From positions 1,484,776 through 1,548,775 of the forward strand of contig LT598469.1 of the NCBI GenBank assembly GCA_900074745.1: a stretch of 64,000 nucleotides of DNA, written 5' to 3'. The position numbers were made by a program, and so were the translations under genes. The number at the start of each line of letters is the position of its first letter. Position 1 is the first letter of the stretch. Origin of the DNA: Lachancea mirantina. Its lineage: Eukaryota; Ascomycota; Saccharomycetes; Saccharomycetales; Saccharomycetaceae. The notes beneath the pieces were generated by a model, which was not told where the DNA came from, searched no databases, and saw nothing but the letters and a program-made list of their open reading frames with translations. Shown here in pieces: positions 10,466 to 20,821 of the stretch.

Positions 10466-13408
10466 TTAACCAGAATTTAAAATTTGATTGATTTGCTGAA
10501 CAAGAGCACCAATTTCATTAGAATCACAACAAACGCCGTCATTGAGTCGTATGGCGGATGTAGTTCGCCCAATAGAGTTCGCCGAACTTTCCTCGCCTAA
10601 CATTGAAGAATCTATCATGAAGACTCTATTTCTCACTTCATGTAATAGTGGATATATTGGGCTGGTCGCGATTATTTTTTCATCTTCAGAGAAGTGGATA
10701 TAGTATTGTAGTTGCTTGCACCCATTGTGGAGTACATTCCGCAACTCAAAAATTAGGATGACTTTCCCGTTAGTCTCTGGGTTGTGATAAACAAGCTCGT
10801 ATTCGGAAAGATTATGCATTTGTAAAGAAACTGTCTCGAAATTGTTTCCTTCACTATGTTGTGAGGTGATGTTGCCAACCACCTCGAAAAAGCTGGACGT
10901 GAATTGAAGGTAATTGAAGATGAAAAAATAATCGTACCGTCCCTCATCTATGAAAGTTTGGATAATGTTTTGAAAATTGGAAGGAGACAGACGCACCCCT
11001 AGTTTCTCAACACCACTTTCATTTGTTACAATGTCAATAGCACAGTCATAACTTTGCTCGACTTTTTCCAAGTATTTGAAGCAGATTTCATTTGGCCTCA
11101 AATTAGTGATGTTGAAAGTTTCTGTCTGGAAGATGGTATGCAGTCTCTCAATGATATTTGTTAAAACCAGTAATTGCGTAAGCTTTTGCTTGAATTTGCA
11201 TAAGCATTGAACTATGTTGCTTAAATTGTCGTAAGATTCTGACAAACAAAATGAGAGCGGACTCTTGTCATTAAATTCGACTGGCAACTCCTTACACTGA
11301 TACCTTGTGATTTTGATATTTCCTTTAAACTTTCCGAACATGCAGACAACAGAACGGTCATAATCGAGCGTCAACATCATAATGTCCTCTAAAATATTCT
11401 CGACATCTCTGTTATTAAGAAACGACGTCAGCTTTATGGCTATTAGAGAACTGTTAGTCGATGACGATTTTGAATAGATGAAATCAGGGAGACTGCCCAA
11501 CTGGTCACCCGATACTATTTTGTTTTCGGTGCCCGACTCATTCAAAGAGTCTATAATCATATGGTTCACAATTTTTTGTAAAATAGTCTTCTTTAATTGA
11601 AGTACTTTCTGGTATGACATCGCCTCGAGTTTTGAGACGGTAACATTGCTCTGATCCACATATTTTAGTTCCCAAGAGCCTTTATCTGCTTTGATTTTTC
11701 CAATTCTCATTTCAAGGAGGCAAGACGTGTTCGATGAAATGACACCCACAATCAGATACCAGTTTATAGGCCAATTCTTGAGACGAACGAATAAATCCTG
11801 GGATAAGACCATCTCTTGGTCTTTTAAGGAAGCGTTTGAAATTGGGTTTGAAAGTTTTATCACACGGTTACAAACCCATCCAGTTTTTTCGAACATATTA
11901 CGCAGCACTTGCGATATTTTGTCCAATTTTAGCCTCCCAAGCGCATAAATAAGTTCCTGGGTGTTGCTGCTGTTATTGATTTGATGCATGTAGAAAAGAA
12001 GCAAAGGACTTGGATTCTTAGCGTAAAAAACACCGCTTATTAGATTTATTTTGAGCTGTATTGGGGCAATTGCTACCGACGTAGTTGGAACCTGGAAAAG
12101 GAAAACATCTACATTTTCGTCATCTTCCTCAAACACACCCGTGGAAATAAGGTCGCTTTTTATCACTTGGGAGTGATTGAAAGTTATTTCATTCAGAACA
12201 TTCTCCATATTTCCCAGGAGATTAGTGTAGCAGTTTGGCATTGGACCAGAACCCTCTGTCTTTCGCAATAGTTCCGTTTTTAAAACAATGGTGTTAGAAG
12301 CTTGCTCAACACCTACCAGAGCAGTGCACTTATTGCTCAGCCTGCTTTGGAGCCAATACTTCAAAGTAATGCAATTGGTCTTCGAGTCATAATTATGTAT
12401 TAGGTTGCCCCCCGAATATTTGCCCTTCGATTCTAGATCTTGTAGTTCCACGTGAATCATGTATATCTGAAGCGTTTGAACATAGTTGTGCAGCAACAAG
12501 TAGACTGACGCAAGAGGGTTGGAGTTTTTAAAAAGCACCTCGTTAATGACTTTCTCCATTCGAAATTTGTTTAGCGGTAAATTTTCCTTGAATAAAAGTC
12601 TTAGATCCACAAAGAAAAAAGGTGCGCTTTGATTTATCGTAGACAGTTCAAGTTCGAACTCATTTTCCACCCTAATGATTACCCTTCCATCCTTGACCGT
12701 GTAATGATGAAACTCTTCAGGAATGTCGGCAAGGGAAATCTTTATCGACAAGATCGTATTGAGGTCATGAAGCTTTTTCAAAATGAGTTTTGGCGGTATC
12801 TTGGACGTACTGCTTCCTGTGCGCTCATCTTCTCCGCTCAGTCGCAAATTGTACGTTGACAAGTTGGGCCGGCCCAGAGTCAAAACTTCAAGAGCGGTTG
12901 CGAGATCCGGATTAGGCAGCTTGGCGTCGGCCATGCTCACGAGATTGTTCTTCAAAGCCCATATACAACTATTGACCCCCATATTTGACCCCCGAAACCA
13001 GTTCAATAAGTCAATCATTGTGCTGAAGTTATTACACTTGATTGTGCGGCACCATTTAATCAGAACGTAAATTCTCAAGAATTGGTTTCTCAAGTACACC
13101 ACCAATTGCAGGAAAGACGCCTTGCGAGGGCTTCCAGATTCTTGTGTCTGACCGGGACCTTCATTTGTCTTCATAAATTGCGTAATTTCCTTCATTGCGA
13201 AAACAGTGAGGTTTCGCAATAAAAGAGCTAGTGATAGCTGGTTGAAATCAACATGCGGAATTTCGGGTGGTGCTTTCATTTCTTCATGCGCTTCGGGTTC
13301 AATGGGTTTTCGTTGAACGAGCACATTAGTCTGGGCTCCTTTTTTAATTCCATTCTCTAGCATTTGTCCACCATCAATAGCATTGAAATTCTGAACTGCA
13401 GTTGTCAT
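10466..13408 (-). CDS. RGR1: Rgr1/Med14, Mediator scaffold subunit
   Basis: This 980-residue protein begins after a disordered N-terminus with a segment (PHVDFNQLSLALLLRNLTVF) typical of the Med14 N-terminal domain, then MIDLLNWFRGSN, also conserved in the family. Med14 links the head, middle and tail modules of Mediator and is essential for RNA polymerase II regulation in the nucleus. S. cerevisiae Rgr1 is 1082 aa, so this copy is somewhat shorter. The location between XYL2 and LAM6 is as in S. cerevisiae chromosome XII. Start: ATG at 13408. Confidence 0.93.
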   Translation of the reverse strand: MTTAVQNFNAIDGGQMLENGIKKGAQTNVLVQRKPIEPEAHEEMKAPPEIPHVDFNQLSLALLLRNLTVFAMKEITQFMKTNEGPGQTQESGSPRKASFLQLVVYLRNQFLRIYVLIKWCRTIKCNNFSTMIDLLNWFRGSNMGVNSCIWALKNNLVSMADAKLPNPDLATALEVLTLGRPNLSTYNLRLSGEDERTGSSTSKIPPKLILKKLHDLNTILSIKISLADIPEEFHHYTVKDGRVIIRVENEFELELSTINQSAPFFFVDLRLLFKENLPLNKFRMEKVINEVLFKNSNPLASVYLLLHNYVQTLQIYMIHVELQDLESKGKYSGGNLIHNYDSKTNCITLKYWLQSRLSNKCTALVGVEQASNTIVLKTELLRKTEGSGPMPNCYTNLLGNMENVLNEITFNHSQVIKSDLISTGVFEEDDENVDVFLFQVPTTSVAIAPIQLKINLISGVFYAKNPSPLLLFYMHQINNSSNTQELIYALGRLKLDKISQVLRNMFEKTGWVCNRVIKLSNPISNASLKDQEMVLSQDLFVRLKNWPINWYLIVGVISSNTSCLLEMRIGKIKADKGSWELKYVDQSNVTVSKLEAMSYQKVLQLKKTILQKIVNHMIIDSLNESGTENKIVSGDQLGSLPDFIYSKSSSTNSSLIAIKLTSFLNNRDVENILEDIMMLTLDYDRSVVCMFGKFKGNIKITRYQCKELPVEFNDKSPLSFCLSESYDNLSNIVQCLCKFKQKLTQLLVLTNIIERLHTIFQTETFNITNLRPNEICFKYLEKVEQSYDCAIDIVTNESGVEKLGVRLSPSNFQNIIQTFIDEGRYDYFFIFNYLQFTSSFFEVVGNITSQHSEGNNFETVSLQMHNLSEYELVYHNPETNGKVILIFELRNVLHNGCKQLQYYIHFSEDEKIIATSPIYPLLHEVRNRVFMIDSSMLGEESSANSIGRTTSAIRLNDGVCCDSNEIGALVQQINQILNSG

Positions 13409-13795
13409 ACTTCAACCGCTCTGATCACCTTTCGAGTTCATCAACTAGTCTGCTGCCTGCCTGCCAATGGATAGATTAAGAAGTCTGGAAATGTGGCCTA
13501 CTAGTGAATTTGATGGCAGGGTAACTGGTGATGGGTATGTTGATTCCGCCCTGAAAGCGATTTATAGGCTAGGCTAACGAAGATTAAGTGCAATCCACAC
13601 TATTAAGAGACTCCTATTTGAAGCAGTAAAATAGCGAGAATCTGGAGCATTATTTCGTCCAGAGCTAATCTCTGGGGAGAGTGTTTTTTCTTGTTTTTAC
13701 AAGGAACTGAAACCTTCTGCTAGTTAAGGGTGCGTCATCGGAGAAGTTGAGATCCTCCTTCGTCCTCACTTGGCTGTCGTTTTACAAGCTTGCCT
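13409..13795. promoter_or_regulatory. Divergent promoter, RGR1 / LAM
   Basis: This 387-bp spacer lies between two divergently transcribed genes and must carry both promoters. I recognise no specific factor site. Confidence 0.45.
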
Positions 13796-16477
13796 ATGTC
13801 AACATCGGATTTTGATAACTGGGAACCAGTTGAAGATGAAGCCGGTCCCCTGCCGCCGCTAGGTACACCCTTTCGGGCTGGGCTATCGATATCGCCGTCG
13901 GAAAAGGCAAACGAAGCTTTAAACGTCAAATCATCAAATTCACCTATAAGATCTGTAAGTGGGTCTCACCGAAGCTCGGAGTCTTCAATTGAAAATCCGG
14001 CATTGAAAGCTAGCCCCGCTGACCCTGAGTTGACCAAAGTGGATCCTGTCGCGGGGCTTACGTCTCTGCCTACTAGAGATGCTACAGCCCTCAGTTCCGT
14101 CAATAATATAATAGACCTGACTCGAGAAAACAGAATCTCGGGAAGCGACACGACCGACGATGCTGCGGCGGGTTCGTTTTTCAACAGCATGATGTCATCT
14201 CTTTCATTCAGTGGGGCTCCACATAAGAATGCTGGCCACTCTAGGACGGCGTCACAATCCTCGGAACCCAATTCTCCAAGCATTATATCCTATCGGAAAA
14301 CCTCATCTGCCCGAAAAAGCAAAAGATCTATCAGCAACGACGCAGACGTACCGACCTCGCCTCTACAACGTGCCGAGAAACCTGAGGAGCTCCTTCAACA
14401 GGAATTCGACAAAAGACTTTACGTTGACGAGAAATTATCAGGAACATCGTTTCACTTTGCTACTAACGCCAGAAACGATGAGTTTCACTCAATTTTCAAG
14501 TCTGCTCCTCTAAGCGACCGACTGCTAGACGACTTCAGCTGCGCCTTAAGTCGTGAATTCTTATTTCAAGGTAGGCTCTACGTCTCTCAGTCAGACCTAT
14601 GCTTCAATTCCAATCTTCTAGGATGGGTCACGAACCTGGTAATCTCTTTTAGAGATGTGACATCTATGGAAAAAACTTCTACCGCAGGTTTATTTCCGAA
14701 TGGAATCTCTATTGAAACACACTTGGGAAAACATCAATTTGCCAGCTTCATATCTCGAGATACCACATTCAATTTCATCAAAACTGTTTGGTTAAAATTC
14801 AAAGAAAAGAACCATAATGATACGAGTTCAAATGAAGATGACATCAAAGAAACGACCTTTTCAGGCGAGCTTGTAATTTCTGGCTTGAATGGTGTTTCTG
14901 AACCTGACCATAGAGATTGGGAGAAAGAGCCACCGTCAAGCCGCCAAAGTTTCCTTAGTGCCAATGACGCTCGCATCGAGAATGCTATTTTGTCAGTAGA
15001 CGACTTCACACCTTTTTCCTCTGGAAGTCTACGTCACAAGGATTATAGCAGAAATGGGAATGACGAAAGTTACGATGATGATGCCGATGACAATGATGAT
15101 GCCGATGAAGGAAATGCTAGTGAAGAGGACAGCCGGGATGACATTTCATCTATGCTAGACACGGATGAGAACACCAATAAAAGTGTTTCGCAAAAGGTCT
15201 ACAAATTGAATGAAAGTAGTAGCTACCAATACGATGGTCCGTTAAGCAACCACGAGACTGCTTATCCAGCCGATTCATTAAACAGTGCAGAGCAGATCTT
15301 GTCTGAGGTGGAGCTCCAAGCTCCTCCGGGGATTGTTTTTCGGATATGCTTTAGTGATCACAATCAATCATTTCTAGTTGAGTTCTTGAAATCTCAAAAT
15401 TCTTCCGAGATCCCCGAAATTGGTCCATTCAAGCAGGAAGAGAATGGTGAAAAGAGTAGAAAATACGAATATATCAAGGGCCTTAATTATTCTGTCGGTC
15501 CAAAATCTACAAAATGTCTGGTGACCGAAGAAATCAGGCACTGCGATTTTGAAGGGTTCGTGGATGTTGTGAATACGACGAGAACACCTGATGTTCCTAG
15601 CGGCAATAATTTTTCTGTGAAAACACGCTATATGTTTCGATGGGCGTCATCAAATTCAGCCATGCTGCGGATCTCTTTTTGGGTTGAATGGAGTGGAACA
15701 AGCTGGATTAAATCGATGATAGAAAAGAGCTGTAAATCAGGGCAGACAGAGGCGACAGATGAGTATATTAAAATGCTAAAAGAGGCTATTGCAAACAATA
15801 CTATGGAAAGCATCGCGCAAGTATCAAGCAAGCGTTCTGAAAAGCTTCGCCCGAATAAGAAATTAGACAATGCAAGCACTGTCGTAAAGATAGCGGAAAA
15901 TGAGAGAGGAGCGACCACTGCAGAACCTTCACTTGGTGATCCAAGGCGCCAGAATATCTCTCTCAGCACCTTATTGATCTTACTTCTTCTTTCAACAAAT
16001 CTGGTTCTCTTGTTAGCTCTGCTAATCAATCAAAAAGTCCTATTGAATGAGATCAAGCAGAGTGACGTTTTGTCGTTGAAATTTCCCAAAAACCCGAATT
16101 TTCACAGTTTTCTTTCCGCTGCTAAGAATCTGTACGGAAAGAAAGATTCTATTACGGACCCTGTTCTAACTGAAAACATAAAATTAGCTGAACAATTGGA
16201 CATATGGGATTGGCTTGAACAACGAAGTGAGCAAAGAACAGGGGACAGACAAGTTCCAGACACCGAAAGCAGGGAACAGCTTCAAGAATATCTAAATTTC
16301 TTAATAAGAAAATGGGTGAGTGGAGAACTGTCGTCCACAGAAAGGGAAAAGTTTCTGCGTAGACTTTTCGAGCTGAAGGATTTTTTTCGACCATCATACA
16401 ATGGTGGCTTGGACAGAGCAGATAACTATAATGTTTCCAAAATTGCAATGGCTTTGGAACATTTAATTGACGTATAA
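13796..16477 (+). CDS. Lam5/Lam6-type ER-anchored sterol transfer protein (GRAM-VASt-TM)
   Basis: This 893-residue protein has a Ser-rich disordered N-terminus, a GRAM domain (about 205-320, around FSCALSREFLFQGRLYVSQ), an acidic Asp/Glu/Asn linker (about 420-450), a VASt (StART-like) domain (about 500-690), and one membrane anchor near residues 722-745 (LSTLLILLLLSTNLVLLLAL). This order defines the Ltc/Lam family, which moves sterol at ER-mitochondria, ER-vacuole and ER-plasma membrane contacts. It stands in for both S. cerevisiae ohnologues, LAM5 (YFL042C) and LAM6 (YLR072W), so I give no single symbol. The start is ATG 13796; the frame upstream offers only a TTG. Confidence 0.9.
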   Translation: MSTSDFDNWEPVEDEAGPLPPLGTPFRAGLSISPSEKANEALNVKSSNSPIRSVSGSHRSSESSIENPALKASPADPELTKVDPVAGLTSLPTRDATALSSVNNIIDLTRENRISGSDTTDDAAAGSFFNSMMSSLSFSGAPHKNAGHSRTASQSSEPNSPSIISYRKTSSARKSKRSISNDADVPTSPLQRAEKPEELLQQEFDKRLYVDEKLSGTSFHFATNARNDEFHSIFKSAPLSDRLLDDFSCALSREFLFQGRLYVSQSDLCFNSNLLGWVTNLVISFRDVTSMEKTSTAGLFPNGISIETHLGKHQFASFISRDTTFNFIKTVWLKFKEKNHNDTSSNEDDIKETTFSGELVISGLNGVSEPDHRDWEKEPPSSRQSFLSANDARIENAILSVDDFTPFSSGSLRHKDYSRNGNDESYDDDADDNDDADEGNASEEDSRDDISSMLDTDENTNKSVSQKVYKLNESSSYQYDGPLSNHETAYPADSLNSAEQILSEVELQAPPGIVFRICFSDHNQSFLVEFLKSQNSSEIPEIGPFKQEENGEKSRKYEYIKGLNYSVGPKSTKCLVTEEIRHCDFEGFVDVVNTTRTPDVPSGNNFSVKTRYMFRWASSNSAMLRISFWVEWSGTSWIKSMIEKSCKSGQTEATDEYIKMLKEAIANNTMESIAQVSSKRSEKLRPNKKLDNASTVVKIAENERGATTAEPSLGDPRRQNISLSTLLILLLLSTNLVLLLALLINQKVLLNEIKQSDVLSLKFPKNPNFHSFLSAAKNLYGKKDSITDPVLTENIKLAEQLDIWDWLEQRSEQRTGDRQVPDTESREQLQEYLNFLIRKWVSGELSSTEREKFLRRLFELKDFFRPSYNGGLDRADNYNVSKIAMALEHLIDV

Positions 16478-16493
16478 TTTTATGCGACGTAAT

Positions 16494-17066
16494 CTATAAA
16501 AAGGCCGGGAAAGGAGGGGTGAGTTGAGGAAGCTCCGGGTATAGGAGGGAACCATCGCCCTTCTCCTGAATTACAAGGTTTTCATTAGGAGCTGTCCGTA
16601 TGGCAATTACTGACTGGCGGAACCTGACTTCGTCGAAGTTTGCCGGAAGTTTGATTTTGTTCTCCAACTTGCTGGACGAACTGCCCGGGGCTGCTTTGGA
16701 AATATATGCAGCAAGGGACTGTGTGTGCATCTGGTGATCCAGATCGATTTTTTTCTTCAGATCCTCAATTATTGATAGAATTGCCGGTACTTCAAGTTTG
16801 ATAAGCTGGTTGTATTCTTGTCTGACTAAACCGAATTGAGCATCAGGCTGTGTGCTTCGGATCTCAGGATGGGTCGGTAGCTTATTCGTGCACAGGTCCA
16901 CGTATCGAACATACATCAAAAAGGCCTTTTCCACGTTTCCCTTCTGAAATGAATTTTGCGCTTCTTCGAGTAATGTCACACAAGTCTTCAGATACAATCT
17001 TACTGGGATGCTCCCATTGAATTGATATGTAACGGCCTCCTTGCTAAGCTGTAACGAGCTTTTCAT
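16494..17066 (-). CDS. RFU1: Rfu1, regulator of free ubiquitin (Doa4 inhibitor)
   Basis: This 190-residue protein has a helical N-terminal half (SIPVRLYLKTCVTLLEEAQ, KAFLMYVRYVDLC) resembling the USP8-dimerisation/MIT-like fold of Rfu1 and Bro1-binding proteins. In S. cerevisiae Rfu1 inhibits the deubiquitinase Doa4 at endosomes and so keeps free ubiquitin balanced. I chose ATG 17066 (MKSSLQLS...) because homologues begin there and the 36 upstream codons look non-homologous, although an in-frame ATG exists at 17174. The gene converges with the LAM gene only 16 bp away. Synteny with BUD20 and LAM6 supports the name. Confidence 0.82.
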   Translation of the reverse strand: MKSSLQLSKEAVTYQFNGSIPVRLYLKTCVTLLEEAQNSFQKGNVEKAFLMYVRYVDLCTNKLPTHPEIRSTQPDAQFGLVRQEYNQLIKLEVPAILSIIEDLKKKIDLDHQMHTQSLAAYISKAAPGSSSSKLENKIKLPANFDEVRFRQSVIAIRTAPNENLVIQEKGDGSLLYPELPQLTPPFPAFL

Positions 17067-17582
17067 GGCACAGCGCTTATTCCAAGATAGAGGGCATCGG
17101 TTGGGCGAAATCGAGAAATAATTTTGAGCTTTAAGTGAAGAGCTGAAATCCAAACTCCATATTTCCGAGTGCAAGATAAAGATATAAAAATAACGAAGCC
17201 ATTTCAGGTTACTGAGATGAAGCTGGTGGTCTCATGAATGTTCAAGCGAAATTTAGATGGAGCCGGTTTTTCTTTTTAGTCAGCGACGAGGCCCGAGCTA
17301 AATTGATGGAACTTGAGGAGTTCGAGTAGCTCTATCGACTTGAACCTGCGCTTTGCAAATTTGCCAGTTGGCAATTATATGAGGTGTTCCTTGGAGTAGA
17401 TATGAATTTGATAGGTGGCGCTTTACAGCTTCAGATGTATAAATTTCGGTGGATGTACTATTTATTCTTTTTCACTATAGTGAAAGTTTTGAGTTAGGGT
17501 AAAAATTGCAGACAAGCAAATGCAGCTAAGAGGAGATTTCAAAGATTCAAGTGAGATTTATCGCGATACCAAAAGTCGGATT
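17067..17582. promoter_or_regulatory. Divergent promoter, RFU1 / OTU1
   Basis: This 516-bp spacer lies between two divergent ubiquitin-system genes. GGTGGC at 17414-17419 matches the first six bases of the Rpn4 proteasome-associated element (GGTGGCAAA) but is followed by GCT, so it is a partial site. A shared Rpn4 response would fit both genes but is unproven. Confidence 0.35.
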
Positions 17583-18521
17583 ATGAGGGTTAAAGTGAAT
17601 ATCAAGGGTAAGGGGGAAAAGGTTATATCGCTAAAAGATGATATCGGGATCAAACAGCTTGTTGAAAAAGTGAATGAGTCGTTTGGTCAGCAAACTACCC
17701 TAAAATCGTTCAGGTTCGGATATCCCCCACGGCATATAAACCTAGACAGCGAGACGATAGTCAGTCAGACGTTACAGGATATTGGAATTTCATCGGGGGA
17801 GAAAATAAGCTTCGAACTGGCGGAGAAGGTACAAACTTCACAAGGCTCTACGGGAGAAGCCCGGCAACTCAAAGAAAACCAGATATCCCTCGCTGATGTG
17901 TGGCCTGGCCATATCGGACAAATACACGCTGTCCCCGACGACAATTCGTGTCTTTTCCATGCACTTTCTTATTGCGTGAGCCATGAGATCGAGACTTCTC
18001 AACAGCTGAGAGAAATCGTCGCTAGAGAACTGTCACAAAATAAAGAGGAGTTTTCAGACGCAATTTTGGGCCGTCCAAATGATGAATACGTCAAGTGGAT
18101 CTTGAAAAATAGCAGTTGGGGAGGTGGAATCGAAATTGCGATAATATCCAAAATCAGTTCCATAGGAATTTATGTCTTAGATGTGGATGCGTGCGAATTC
18201 GAGAAATTCAATGAGGATCAATATGAACGTTTTATGATCGTAGTGTTCAACGGGGTTCATTACGATGCATTTGAGGTCCTTGATTTATTGGGCAGAGATT
18301 CGATAACTGTGTTTGACAAGACAGATCCAAAAATTTTAGCAATGATCAAAAAGCTACAGAGAGTGACTAGAGTTATGAAAAACTCCGGATATTCCTTCAA
18401 TACACGCCGTGATCGAATTAAATGCAATGTTTGCAAATCAGTCATGATCGGAGAGCGAGAAGTAGCTCGCCATGCCGAAAGTACAGGTCATGTAGATTTC
18501 GGCCAAGACCACGCATCATGA
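17583..18521 (+). CDS. OTU1: Otu1, Cdc48-associated deubiquitinase
   Basis: This 312-residue protein has three clear parts: an N-terminal UBX-like domain (about 1-80, FRFGYPPRHINL) that binds Cdc48, an OTU cysteine protease domain with the nucleophile motif DDNSCLFHAL and a C-terminal catalytic His region (FNGVHYDA), and a terminal C2H2 finger (CNVCKSV...HAESTGHVDFG). Otu1 trims ubiquitin from Cdc48 substrates in ER-associated degradation. ATG 17583 aligns with the family start; a further in-frame ATG at 17520 would add 21 residues with no family match. It derives from the chromosome-VI side of the ancestral block (YFL044C). Confidence 0.93.
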   Translation: MRVKVNIKGKGEKVISLKDDIGIKQLVEKVNESFGQQTTLKSFRFGYPPRHINLDSETIVSQTLQDIGISSGEKISFELAEKVQTSQGSTGEARQLKENQISLADVWPGHIGQIHAVPDDNSCLFHALSYCVSHEIETSQQLREIVARELSQNKEEFSDAILGRPNDEYVKWILKNSSWGGGIEIAIISKISSIGIYVLDVDACEFEKFNEDQYERFMIVVFNGVHYDAFEVLDLLGRDSITVFDKTDPKILAMIKKLQRVTRVMKNSGYSFNTRRDRIKCNVCKSVMIGEREVARHAESTGHVDFGQDHAS

Positions 18522-18902
18522 TCGCTACGGTAAACGCACATCAAAAGAGCTGAACTGTCTTTGGTTAGGATTAACCGGGAAGATAGATTAATTAAAGTTG
18601 TATATGCTCAAAAAGCTGTCGCGGGCGACAAAAGTCTGAGTATCGCGAAAAAGGTGACAACCATAATCACCTGGAATAGAATTTTGGCTAGAGTTTGGAC
18701 AGACTCTCAGCAGAGATACGAGCTGCACTAAGATGAGGATGAAATGCAGTGTAAATCAAAACAAACATCTCGAGCCTACTAACTGTAATTAGAGAGGCAA
18801 GTCACGAGTAACGTCCGAAAACCTGTATTTCATATTATGCTTTAACCATCCGGACTAAAGACGGATATATAGTAATGAATGAATGAAACAAAGAACAAAG
18901 CA
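18522..18902. other. Intergenic, convergent OTU1 / BUD20
   Basis: This 381-bp gap lies between two gene 3' ends. It is rich in short A/T runs suited to polyadenylation signals. I see no gene or repeat in it. Confidence 0.5.
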
Positions 18903-19430
18903 TCAGCTCATGACAAACTCGCCGTCTTTATCGACCTGCCCTCCGGCAGAGCCTGCTCCCAAAAACGATTGTAAATCCCCACTCTCGGAAGTCACAGCAG
19001 CATAGGGAAGGGTGGCTTCTGTGGTTGGAGCGCTGGCCAAAGAAGTGTCTAGATGCTGTGTCACCATTTGCTCGTTAACTTCCTTCTCGGGCCCAATTTC
19101 TTTGCCGACTTTTTCAACTTTATTGAGAAATTTTTGCAAGTCCAACCCCGCTGCAGCATTGGCCACTTCTTGCGTGTAGGGAACTCCCTTGAGCTCTTTC
19201 ACTCGCCTCCTGTGCACCTTTCCCTTGAGATGTGTTTTCAAAGCAGTTGCGCTTTCAAAATACTTTGCGCAATGTATGCAGTAGTACTGTCCAAGACCTG
19301 GTTTCGTCTCATCAACCGGTTGATTGAGCAGACTTTGGATTTTCTCTTTTGATGCGAGATCCTCATAAATCAGATCCAGATCCTTAGTTCTTCTTTTTGT
19401 CTTGTATCTTTTGACCGAATATCTCCCCAT
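18903..19430 (-). CDS. BUD20: Bud20, pre-60S ribosome export factor
   Basis: This 175-residue protein starts MGRYSVKRYKTKRRTKDLDL and carries one zinc finger of the type YYCIHCAKYFESATALKTHLKGKVHRRR, both diagnostic of Bud20/ZNF593. Bud20 shuttles with pre-60S particles and aids their nuclear export. The start at 19430 matches all homologues; a longer in-frame extension to 19487 is not homologous. It shares a 409-bp divergent promoter with RPL10 and carries its own ribosome-biogenesis elements. Confidence 0.95.
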   Translation of the reverse strand: MGRYSVKRYKTKRRTKDLDLIYEDLASKEKIQSLLNQPVDETKPGLGQYYCIHCAKYFESATALKTHLKGKVHRRRVKELKGVPYTQEVANAAAGLDLQKFLNKVEKVGKEIGPEKEVNEQMVTQHLDTSLASAPTTEATLPYAAVTSESGDLQSFLGAGSAGGQVDKDGEFVMS

Positions 19431-19510
19431 ATTTACTAGATGACAGCGTTTGTAGTAGCAGTACTTACTAGCTCTTTTGTCTAGCACGCGGACGACCTAG
19501 TATACTAGAT

Positions 19511-19530
19511 GCGATGAGCATTAAAATTTT
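19511..19530 (-). promoter_or_regulatory. PAC and RRPE elements of BUD20
   Basis: GCGATGAG (19511-19518) is an exact PAC core and AAAATTTT (19523-19530) an RRPE core, 80-100 bp upstream of the BUD20 ATG. This pair is the standard signature of Dot6/Tod6- and Stb3-controlled ribosome-biogenesis genes, which fits Bud20's role. Confidence 0.65.
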
Positions 19531-19612
19531 CCTTTCACACGGGGAAAAGCAACGGCATGAGAAATTTCAAGATTTCAGCCCTAATTTCTTTAATAGTTTG
19601 TAGTTGACTTAC

Positions 19613-19664
19613 ACACCCATGCATTTATACCCATCAAATTTCCAAGCTGTTACACCCGTACATG
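19613..19664 (+). promoter_or_regulatory. Tandem Rap1 sites of RPL10
   Basis: ACACCCATGCATT (19613-19625) and ACACCCGTACATG (19652-19664) both match the Rap1 consensus, in the same orientation, 39 bp apart and roughly 175-230 bp before the RPL10 ATG. This is the typical ribosomal-protein promoter arrangement, normally followed by Fhl1/Ifh1 binding. Confidence 0.8.
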
Positions 19665-19839
19665 TTTAGAATAGGTTCATCGAGGGTTTATGGAATTTCG
19701 TTCGCACGCACAAATCCCGAAGTCGTCAGCCGCTGACAAATTCTTCGACTGGGAATGGGCTGAATAAAAGTAGATGGGAACATAGTGCTTTCATCTCAAC
19801 AAGTTTGAGCGAACTTCGGTAAACCAAAGAACAGGCAAG

Positions 19840-20505
19840 ATGGCGAGAAGACCAGCTAGATGTTACAGATACCAAAAGAACAAGCCTTACCCAAAGTCTA
19901 GATACAACAGAGCTGTTCCAGACTCCAAGATCAGAATCTATGACTTGGGTAAGAAGAAGGCCACTGTCGATGAGTTCCCATTGTGTGTCCACTTGGTTTC
20001 CAACGAATTGGAACAATTGTCTTCTGAAGCTCTAGAAGCTGCCCGTATCTGTGCTAACAAGTACATTACCAAAATCTCGGGTAGAGACTCTTTCCACTTG
20101 AGAGTTAGAGTGCACCCATTCCACGTTTTGAGAATTAACAAAATGTTGTCGTGTGCCGGTGCAGACAGACTGCAACAAGGTATGAGAAACGCTTGGGGTA
20201 AGCCTCACGGTTTGGCCGCTCGTGTTGCCATTGGCCAGATTATCTTCTCTGTCAGAACCAGAGACTCCAACAAGGACGTCTGTATTGAAGGTTTGAGAAG
20301 AGCCAGATACAAGTTCCCAGGTCAACAAAAGATCATCATCTCCAAGAAGTGGGGTTTTACCAACTTGAACAGAAACGAGTACGTCAGAAGAAGAGATGCT
20401 GGTGAGGTCAAGGACGATGGTGCTTTTGTCAAGTTTTTGTCCAAGAAGGGTTCTTTGGAAGACAACGTCAGAGAATTCCCAGAGTACTTCTCTGCTCAGG
20501 CTTAA
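19840..20505 (+). CDS. RPL10: Ribosomal protein uL16 (Rpl10)
   Basis: This 221-residue 60S subunit protein begins [20 protein letters not shown] and matches eukaryotic uL16 along its length, including the C-terminal [11 protein letters not shown] region. It is installed late in the cytoplasm and is needed for subunit joining. Codon use is strikingly biased (AGA, TTG, GGT, GCT and AAC/AAG dominate), as expected for a very highly expressed yeast gene and unlike most neighbours. No intron, as in S. cerevisiae. Confidence 0.98.
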   Translation: MARRPARCYRYQKNKPYPKSRYNRAVPDSKIRIYDLGKKKATVDEFPLCVHLVSNELEQLSSEALEAARICANKYITKISGRDSFHLRVRVHPFHVLRINKMLSCAGADRLQQGMRNAWGKPHGLAARVAIGQIIFSVRTRDSNKDVCIEGLRRARYKFPGQQKIIISKKWGFTNLNRNEYVRRRDAGEVKDDGAFVKFLSKKGSLEDNVREFPEYFSAQA

Positions 20506-20821
20506 ACAAATCTCAGTGATACATAATCTCTATTTAGCTAGTATCTCTGAAATTCCTATATGCTCAGAACCTCCGAATAGTGCTGGCCAGCTCATTGATG
20601 AGTGTGGTCTTCGAGGGGAGCGTTATCGCGACCACGAGGATTACCCTACGTGGCAAGTTTTTTTGACACGTCGCGAAAACTGAAAAAAACGCGTGTCCGT
20701 TCATCACTTGTCAATTCCACGAATTCTTTTCAGCACGTATCTTGTAATATAAATAACCAGAGTTTCTTAAAACACCTGTAGTATTCTTGAGGACCCGAAA
20801 ATTGACCCACATAAAATCGAA
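20506..20821 (+). promoter_or_regulatory. SEC53 upstream region
   Basis: This 316-bp gap carries the RPL10 3' flank and SEC53 promoter. A TATA-like TATAAATAA lies near 20748. I see no gene in it. Confidence 0.4.
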
